From SLID01 sp041667545 (GTDB lineage: Bacteria; Omnitrophota; Gorgyraeia; Tantalellales; Tantalellaceae), in contig JBAYES010000066.1 in the NCBI GenBank assembly GCA_041667545.1, positions 1 through 9,815 of the forward strand: a stretch of DNA of 9,815 nucleotides, in the 5' to 3' direction. The notes beneath the pieces are model-generated. The model searched no databases and had not been told where the DNA came from. It worked only from the letters and a program-made list of their open reading frames with translations. The position numbers and the translations under genes were made by a program. Positions 9,201 through 9,815 of this stretch are shown here, one piece after another; positions within the stretch are counted from its first letter, which is position 1; every line of letters starts with the position of its first letter.

Positions 9201-9451
9201 TCAGAAAGCGCCGCTTTCCCCTCACTTTCCGGCTCGGCCAGAAAATCCGCGGCAGCCGCGGCCCTCGACAACGGAGCGAGGAATTCACTTTCAAGGCCGG
9301 TATTAGCCGGAGAGCCGATCCGGGCACTTGCCACGACGATATCGCGCCTTGCGGTATCCGCTACGCCCGTACTTGTCGACAAGAACGTAATTGCCGTCAA
9401 CAGCGACAGTGTTTTTTTCAGGAAAACATTTCCGGATCTGATAAAGCTCAT
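269..9451 (-). CDS. Giant GDP-mannose pathway fusion protein: signal peptide, HExxH segment, mannose-1-P guanylyltransferase, phosphohexomutase, mannose-6-P isomerase
   Basis: One open frame of 3,060 codons ends in TAA. It appears to hold the whole route from fructose-6-phosphate to GDP-mannose. Domains in order are: signal peptide (1 to ~31), acidic and helical segment, HETVH motif (349-353), nucleotidyltransferase (~530-925), unassigned region, phosphohexomutase (~1175-2050), linker, type I phosphomannose isomerase (~2245-2655), unassigned C-terminus (~2656-3060). The ATG at 9451 is chosen because AGAGGTG lies just upstream and a signal-peptide-like sequence follows. The frame stays open to a TTG at 9556, but that codon is part of the promoter -35 box and would not be transcribed. 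In-frame ATGs at 9520 and 9496 lack a Shine-Dalgarno sequence and would lengthen the n-region. Separate PMI, PMM and GMP enzymes and PMI-GMP bifunctional proteins are known; I know of no described fusion of all three. The gene is monocistronic in this window. Frame and domain identities are secure; location and processing are inference. Confidence 0.96.
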   Translation of the reverse strand: MSFIRSGNVFLKKTLSLLTAITFLSTSTGVADTARRDIVVASARIGSPANTGLESEFLAPLSRAAAAADFLAEPESEGKAALSELSEDLSLVGEAEAFEDNVTELVDRWVMKQTEGYLSRIKVYLDRHYGQTAHSIWETFAKDRALRREVVDTYLNKIWKDLSKVEPIARNLLIGENGEVLSGEEKYVRIYENLKPRVVREFVRRFAGADPYSDTDTKREDDRPGTPGVNAVSLRAGETLSEESAREYDKEVLAAGFKNRKVTSEFRNSQGERISENEKKYNSMRVMIHDGLDERIAEGNLVRYRKGERLIPFSRAHPGTWHGRGNRLHKSKYLWANINENDARTEVLHETVHLDLYHHALGEERKHLRSDYYDIIIPVWEKYIEYCENKKIPLNEEDFVDRLREWVTELGNPAGVTAKEYPDTDTRRIRQKMARLQSARIERWGILNKRNLLSGLLQAYELAAISGENNALCRLLDHAAKNNARDEVVQLGKFTPLWARKDLTHGILDNTEKYLEKLFEELLEGVGMPKVSAVIMAGGGGERVWPQSTPDDPKQITEGLIDEALLKMAIERVKNDIGKDNVFIQTSAALRDKIVALVAPLGIKPEQVFAEPTAADTSGAVGYAAARLSRMGRGEDVMFICTADHYIDIAESRFKNTYMTAAKLASVAPLLGTIGIDPEPIGASEEYGCVNKGGDTFMNDGRVVKAERFEEKPKGERAREIFNDRDAAGKHKWNYNSGMFIARASTMLMTLNEVAPFYGERFNRLAQENSTAKDEEEVFRELAAAKKQKKFPHSAEPSGFRKGVSFDFAVAVPVSSGESHRVGMFMVESDWTWMDIGGFKAVHEYRKTILGAVDEKNNVSKVATGSSVETINCADCLVQTSAGNVDIHAENLENTLVWYNPANRVLLVAPVDVSGDTIKALYAEVSRDPRYKSFASKYDPADHAARREASLQIFDAQENRVTVLEGNAQGLIFGSTVNTFVHANTGFAVAADMMVTDGSQLRVSLTEGEDGRISIDVRRDLNPISSASDIMADYGNSEKAVRIAGENPYNASNRRMDEAITLLKTGDVTFSELGNDGSGYAYLYGINIEDAASELSELKRWLAIELITGNDGILRKAQEKVNLDQAEKDKSYNYALDGITRWLSEKEFADYQPALTELIFKAARFADHHDISEEQANMIIAELYDSFRTTTVFGTGGRRGMFGIGTNRMNPYMAALTVQGHADYLVNSRKDRGLSIEGCAAAGVWDPRMFLDYYKPNPLYIGAIKELCPVLYEFSSEEMSKLTAIVYAGNGIMYIHPTAMRPTPQASMIVNRWEDIRKKIEQIELTPKQRNVLNKMNAVIAAIVLSSSHNPRDNDGTKFYEESGAQAPPQKVQKLMDAGKKTKVIKYGGAGLFENSELARQYIEESASPGQVAPAKERLEAAYLKAIEQEMVLELDIKSLNAFDEVYIERCIEEAKSVYSPEEWERGRSNAEQIKVLVHALGGTGAVNVPGVVKGMGAEAITPPHEQLPEFLRKGDPNFTDAYNGAPNPESEKSFNKLFELGLIRTLRSIFGEDGIGELKGHTRILRLIGEDRSSEGIEYQKFEAMLEEGTDRDMADQLIELFQKETGEALRGIVVELNDGNRALIEDFSRTNSLGVLTDPDADRVGMGMLEIKPQAKNSETRLNWVSANDNDEAGIVLFTYRLEKILEMANDGRLMEYLKARRDYINKKREAENSRRIEEGKPPINLQEGDEYEIVMVNTVVSNPLETAIAEKIGQEINKLTGGKVTVKTITHHVGFKFTGEIIDNINMREFNGITGLLMEEKDVDLDKAVFNMSFEEGEGGVLGSEGSMDKCSGVVTASLLALAAELRGGKALDGNMVYTMDEYLAYVYSKYGFSKIQLEPIVMTGEDGTVMINDNIMRKLRGEIPYISVENPYLFGKYSMTRGYDHYTLIKEAYKRAVKEYGSDISDWPQNLRDTVGFAEPGVDPADWPDAVREAVNILVFSGTDEAGNKVEIVIRPSGTEPKIKAVVSVVAPPKTEKETIEDYMRRVNGHNRDILDEVMLRMYELSEVSYDTKPALKQAAGDAVKNSYGIADLEGKEDLRKELLLIFPINVTTQAKFEVYFPLVDWINALSKELSGKSGAEYRTAYSEKRDIIKELIKQFGGNGILNVKDAVLHNLKGQIPNRELLIRTHLWFGDESASVYKEKLGLEDEDGIVITAGTTEVKESTKAYTVGRHSVAPTRSFAPGLASKLASGSSVPATMTVNHGGIGYTWGEPIYESRILEMLGYDLAAFKRVNDGKAAESDRLYVEKALRELGIPSVFRETAEGEKVPMEIGELLTDTIFLNAESQFVSLVPAVFGGAHTSVYGPDTGFTGKILSSGRTLSGQIHDFDEYFEVLDAMPGAYAYIGINKDLAQKLTPEEFIEKLISGDTSICNKVELTPGDVYKIPAGMPHGYGPGLLLRELKNCPVYGDKGRTFSTTDRLWWDDVREGDPLYDNVRKGRLLLDDIAQGRNVEENTDKLIALGLMRPRDKRKDVLTQSADESLRIARMIDGYGFLTPVDPETLRSRAVRQESESNVAGPEVLKIVEDENFVWERIVMKESQALSFPRDEALFLFVKEGDSGKLKVGTQETPLNSVSGIFIPAVPGNEISIEYGESAGSPLVIEVIRRPGVTGEVKALARDVPVRQDEKTLPSTAHSAIIEAADVSPTESITSVDISRIDTEAGARIGVSEKITVNGDTSFDELVNKAPYAALSYAHGEVQVVAVDAKGARQVLGTIDNANKSVYVGSVMSDNDGLKHVVFSDGKSYKLEKDETIRLVKTGKGAGVLLADYPRSDAEKLVYAAFGAVFGNLAAISEGEIDIVLESERFAKGGRSVEGSRSHMENLINSFVREHTGKDNLVKFHTVPMAERIDLNSIPIRDGARVIVGVTEDRMTDELADAIKKNGNACTLPMPGIAEPGKEDTFFTLELIATGMLQAGLTFDQVHSKAGLSRDFQALVSQWVQRSVKQEELYLFLPHGEMEKGYDAISGLLGLQDASQVTIIGCLKHLVKYLKPIQPLIEALKKEIQNRRKVLWSA
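272..1486 (-). other. Uncharacterised C-terminal region (residues ~2656-3060)
   Basis: I do not recognise this ~405-residue region. It starts with a Ser/Thr/Asp-rich likely linker (~2656-2720). A small beta-rich module (~2724-2795) follows, with strand repeats of the YVGSV and HVVFSDGKSYKL kind. Next is an alpha/beta module (~2800-3025) with the hydrophobic strand RVIVGVTEDR near residue 2900 and the helical segment TFFTLELIATGMLQAGL. The chain ends in a lysine/arginine-rich helix closing with KVLWSA. No nucleotide-binding or metal motif is evident. The last segment could be a sorting or docking element, but this is only a guess. Confidence 0.5.
1487..2719 (-). other. Type I mannose-6-phosphate isomerase (cupin) domain (residues ~2245-2655)
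   Basis: This domain would interconvert fructose-6-phosphate and mannose-6-phosphate with a zinc ion. The diagnostic pattern is TGKILSSGRTLSGQIH, matching the 'LVKILDA..LSVQVHP' strand pair of ManA. It gives zinc ligands Q2369 and H2371. DEYFEVLDAMPGAYAYIGI follows, matching 'TECWYILDAEPGAE', with E2375 as third ligand. GDVYKIPAGMPHGYG, matching 'GDVFFIPAGTVHAIG', supplies H2436. A second cupin-like lobe (~2590-2655) with an IFIPA strand completes the two-barrel fold of type I enzymes. Between H2371 and E2375 only three residues remain, where ManA proteins usually have a loop of about 20 or more. All four ligands are kept, so activity is plausible. This is unlike AlgA/ManC-type PMIs, which are type II. 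Confidence 0.84.
2720..3301 (-). other. Linker region between mutase and isomerase domains (residues ~2051-2244)
   Basis: About 194 residues with no family I can name. The first half looks helical and charged, with tryptophan and tyrosine suggesting a folded core around 2090-2110. The second half (from the RTHLWFGDES segment on) becomes strand-rich and could be an N-terminal extension of the following cupin isomerase. The boundary with the PMI domain is therefore approximate. Confidence 0.4.
3302..5929 (-). other. Alpha-D-phosphohexomutase domain (phosphomanno/phosphoglucomutase, PGM2-like; residues ~1175-2050)
   Basis: This domain transfers phosphate between C6 and C1 of a hexose phosphate through a phosphoserine. 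All four hallmark elements are present in order: an FGTGGRRG entry motif (1193-1200) followed by GTNRMN; the active serine in SSSHNP (S1348, usually TASHNP); the Mg-binding loop DPDADR (D1640, D1642, D1644, R1645); the sugar-recognition FEEG (E1818, E1819); and the phosphate-binding RPSGTEPK (1999-2006). The GTNRMN sequence is typical of the PGM2/PgcA branch and not of the AlgC PMM/PGM branch, so glucose or pentose phosphates could also be substrates. The stretch from the entry motif to RPSGTEPK is about 810 residues. PGM2-type enzymes need roughly 450, so large insertions sit between the motifs. The neighbouring PMI and GMP domains argue for mannose-6-P to mannose-1-P in vivo. Confidence 0.92.
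5930..6676 (-). other. Uncharacterised region between guanylyltransferase and mutase (residues ~926-1174)
   Basis: About 250 residues without a family I can name. The first part (~935-1010) looks beta-rich with short strands and a Gly/Asn-rich turn; the remainder looks alpha-helical with many Glu, Lys and Leu residues. It begins just where a ManC-type nucleotidyltransferase core would end. AlgA-type enzymes carry their cupin PMI at this point, but I see no cupin HxH or QxH motif here. It may be a structural linker, a helical cap for the mutase, or a diverged domain. Confidence 0.45.
6677..7864 (-). other. Mannose-1-phosphate guanylyltransferase (GDP-mannose pyrophosphorylase) domain (residues ~530-925)
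   Basis: This domain would make GDP-mannose and pyrophosphate from GTP and mannose-1-phosphate. The signature loop is clear: AGGGGERVWP (537-546) followed by PKQ (553-555), the form GGxGxRLWPxSxxxxPKQ found in ManC/GMP enzymes. Other family motifs in order are TADH (D644, H645, the metal and nucleotide site region), a glycine-containing EEYG, FEEKPK (E711, K712, P713), NSGMF (736-740), and the WMDIGG motif with D835 in place of the usual WxDVG. The usual C-terminal 'NTLVW...LLVAP' strands follow. Length is close to a stand-alone ManC nucleotidyltransferase module of about 350-400 residues. One deviation is EPTAADT (611-617), where most family members have EPxxRNT. Hexose-1-phosphate specificity is inferred from family and from the PMI in the same chain. 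Confidence 0.9.
8207..8614 (-). other. Segment with HExxH zinc-metallopeptidase-type motif (residues ~280-415)
   Basis: The sequence V-L-H-E-T-V-H-L-D-L-Y-H-H lies at residues 347-359. It gives a canonical HExxH (H349, E350, H353) preceded by hydrophobic residues, as in the active-site helix of zincin peptidases. It is also preceded by a strand-like YLWANIN segment. A third zinc ligand is not certain: H358, H359, E363, E364 and H367 are candidates, and the spacing matches neither the metzincin HExxHxxGxxH pattern nor a clear gluzincin pattern. I cannot assign a peptidase family. HExxH also arises by chance, so protease activity is a hypothesis. If real, cis-processing of the giant chain is an attractive role. 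Confidence 0.42.
8615..9358 (-). other. Acidic, helical N-terminal segment, unrecognised (residues ~32-279)
   Basis: I do not recognise a family here. The first ~85 residues are acidic and Ala/Ser/Glu-rich, which suggests a flexible or disordered spacer after the signal peptide. Residues ~85-190 look strongly helical, with alternating charged and hydrophobic residues and tryptophans. Then comes a polar, Asp/Pro-rich stretch (around the DPYSDTDTKREDD segment) that reads as a disordered linker before the HExxH segment. No catalytic motif is visible. Confidence 0.5.
9359..9451 (-). other. Predicted N-terminal Sec signal peptide (residues 1-31)
   Basis: The N-terminus has a basic n-region (R5, K12, K13), then a hydrophobic stretch of about 15 residues rich in L, A, I and F (residues 14-28). 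A small-residue region follows with possible signal peptidase I sites after G29 or A31. There is no lipobox cysteine. An uncleaved membrane anchor is the alternative. The downstream ~85 residues are Ala/Glu/Ser-rich and acidic, as mature secreted N-termini often are. Nothing else in the chain looks like a long transmembrane helix by eye. Export conflicts with the GTP-dependent enzymology of the downstream domains, so this call deserves a proper predictor. Confidence 0.68.
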
Positions 9452-9454
9452 TTT

Positions 9455-9462
9455 ACACCTCT
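9455..9462 (-). promoter_or_regulatory. Shine-Dalgarno sequence fixing the start at 9451
   Basis: The minus strand reads AGAGGTGT then AAA and ATG. The GAGG core lies 6 nt before the start codon, a good anti-SD match at good spacing. The other in-frame starts (TTG at 9556, ATGs at 9520 and 9496) have no comparable sequence. Confidence 0.85.
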
Positions 9463-9527
9463 TTTTTTGGACTGGATTTAAGGAATTATCTATCATTGTC
9501 TTGAATTTTTTATGAAACATACTGTAA

Positions 9528-9556
9528 ATTATAAAATACTTAGATATTTTTGTCAA
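9528..9556 (-). promoter_or_regulatory. Consensus sigma70-type promoter for the giant gene
   Basis: On the minus strand there is a perfect -35 box TTGACA (9556-9551), a spacer of exactly 17 nt, and a perfect -10 box TATAAT (9533-9528). Transcription should begin near 9520, giving a leader of about 70 nt before the ATG at 9451. The DNA just upstream of the -35 box is A/T-tract rich and may act as an UP element. A full match in both boxes with optimal spacing predicts strong constitutive-type expression unless repressed. No operator palindrome is obvious. Confidence 0.88.
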
Positions 9557-9723
9557 GAAAAAACTACAGATTTAAAATTTAATTTTTCTGATTAATATCA
9601 ACACATAATGACCAAAATATTAAGATTTCTTGCTAACTAAATTACTAACCAGAGCACCCAGATCACTACCACAACCGCATAGTAACATTTCAGTTATCCG
9701 CGGAAATATAGCGTCCCAACGCC
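9557..9723. other. AT-rich intergenic stretch upstream of the promoter
   Basis: It contains no reading frame of useful length, no RNA gene I can recognise, and no second promoter as good as that at 9528-9556. The part next to the -35 box is A/T-tract rich (9557-9600). The outer part has a near-repeat, CTAACTAAATTACTAACC (9633-9650), of unknown meaning. Confidence 0.55.
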
Positions 9724-9750
9724 CGTCTTTGCGAACCCGCCGAAGGCGGG
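9724..9750 (+). repeat. REP-like element with perfect hairpin
   Basis: A CGTCTTTGCGA core (9724-9734) is followed by CCCGCC (9736-9741), a GAA loop and GGCGGG (9745-9750). This is a 6-bp perfect GC stem with a 3-nt loop. It sits directly against the right 58-bp repeat. No U-tract follows on either strand, so it is a repeat hairpin and not a convincing terminator. Confidence 0.75.
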
Positions 9751-9752
9751 TA

Positions 9753-9810
9753 AAGCCCTTCGTATCGTGATAAATGCCATGACTCAGGATTTCGGCAGAC
9801 TTTGCATAGG
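9753..9810 (-). repeat. Right copy of the 58-bp inverted repeat
   Basis: This is the inverted partner of 1-58 (55 of 58 matching). It is preceded on the plus strand by a GC-rich hairpin and a CGTCTTTGCGA core. The left copy is followed by a different hairpin-like sequence and then a TCGCAACGACG core. The two copies therefore share a modular layout with an exchanged middle segment. Confidence 0.97.
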
Positions 9811-9815
9811 GCCGA

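Noticed and set aside
9452..9520. Riboswitch or attenuator in the leader
   Set aside because: The leader is only about 70 nt, A-rich, and shows no strong stem-loop or leader peptide with its own Shine-Dalgarno sequence.
1..9810. Terminal inverted repeats of a transposon or insertion sequence
   Set aside because: No transposase or integrase lies between the arms and no target-site duplication can be seen. The arms resemble dispersed intergenic repeats, so a simple mobile element is not supported.

Overview
This window is almost entirely one gene. A single uninterrupted minus-strand frame encodes a protein of about 3,060 residues (roughly 340 kDa by length). It is flanked by short noncoding ends that carry dispersed-type repeats. 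No taxonomic marker gene is present. A giant multi-enzyme polypeptide with a signal-peptide-like N-terminus, intermediate GC content, and ends built from 'TCGCAATGACG'-type interspersed repeats would fit an uncultivated PVC-superphylum bacterium such as Candidatus Omnitrophota. That is an inference with modest confidence.

Layout in the direction of transcription (right to left). The right end (9753-9810) is a 58-bp repeat preceded by a small GC-rich hairpin (9736-9750). A roughly 150-200 bp AT-rich intergenic stretch follows. Next is a consensus sigma70-type promoter (TTGACA, 17-nt spacer, TATAAT; 9528-9556), a 5' leader of about 70 nt, a Shine-Dalgarno sequence (9455-9462) and the ATG at 9451. 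The protein then reads: signal peptide (residues 1 to ~31); acidic and helical segment; a segment with an HETVH zinc-peptidase-type motif (H349/E350/H353); mannose-1-phosphate guanylyltransferase domain (~530-925); uncharacterised segment; alpha-D-phosphohexomutase domain (~1175-2050); linker; type I mannose-6-phosphate isomerase domain (~2245-2655); and a ~405-residue C-terminal region that I do not recognise. The TAA stop is at 269-271. The left end holds a hairpin, about 3.5 copies of a 41-bp tandem repeat, and the inverted partner of the right-end 58-bp repeat.

The three recognisable enzymes are the three steps of GDP-mannose synthesis from fructose-6-phosphate: isomerase (Fru-6-P to Man-6-P), mutase (Man-6-P to Man-1-P) and guanylyltransferase (Man-1-P plus GTP to GDP-mannose). 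They lie in one chain in reverse pathway order from N to C. Most signature and catalytic residues are preserved, so this looks like a working pathway fusion and not a decayed gene. The puzzles are why a GTP-dependent cytosolic pathway sits behind an apparent export signal, and whether the HExxH segment processes the chain. Residue numbers throughout count from the ATG at 9451.
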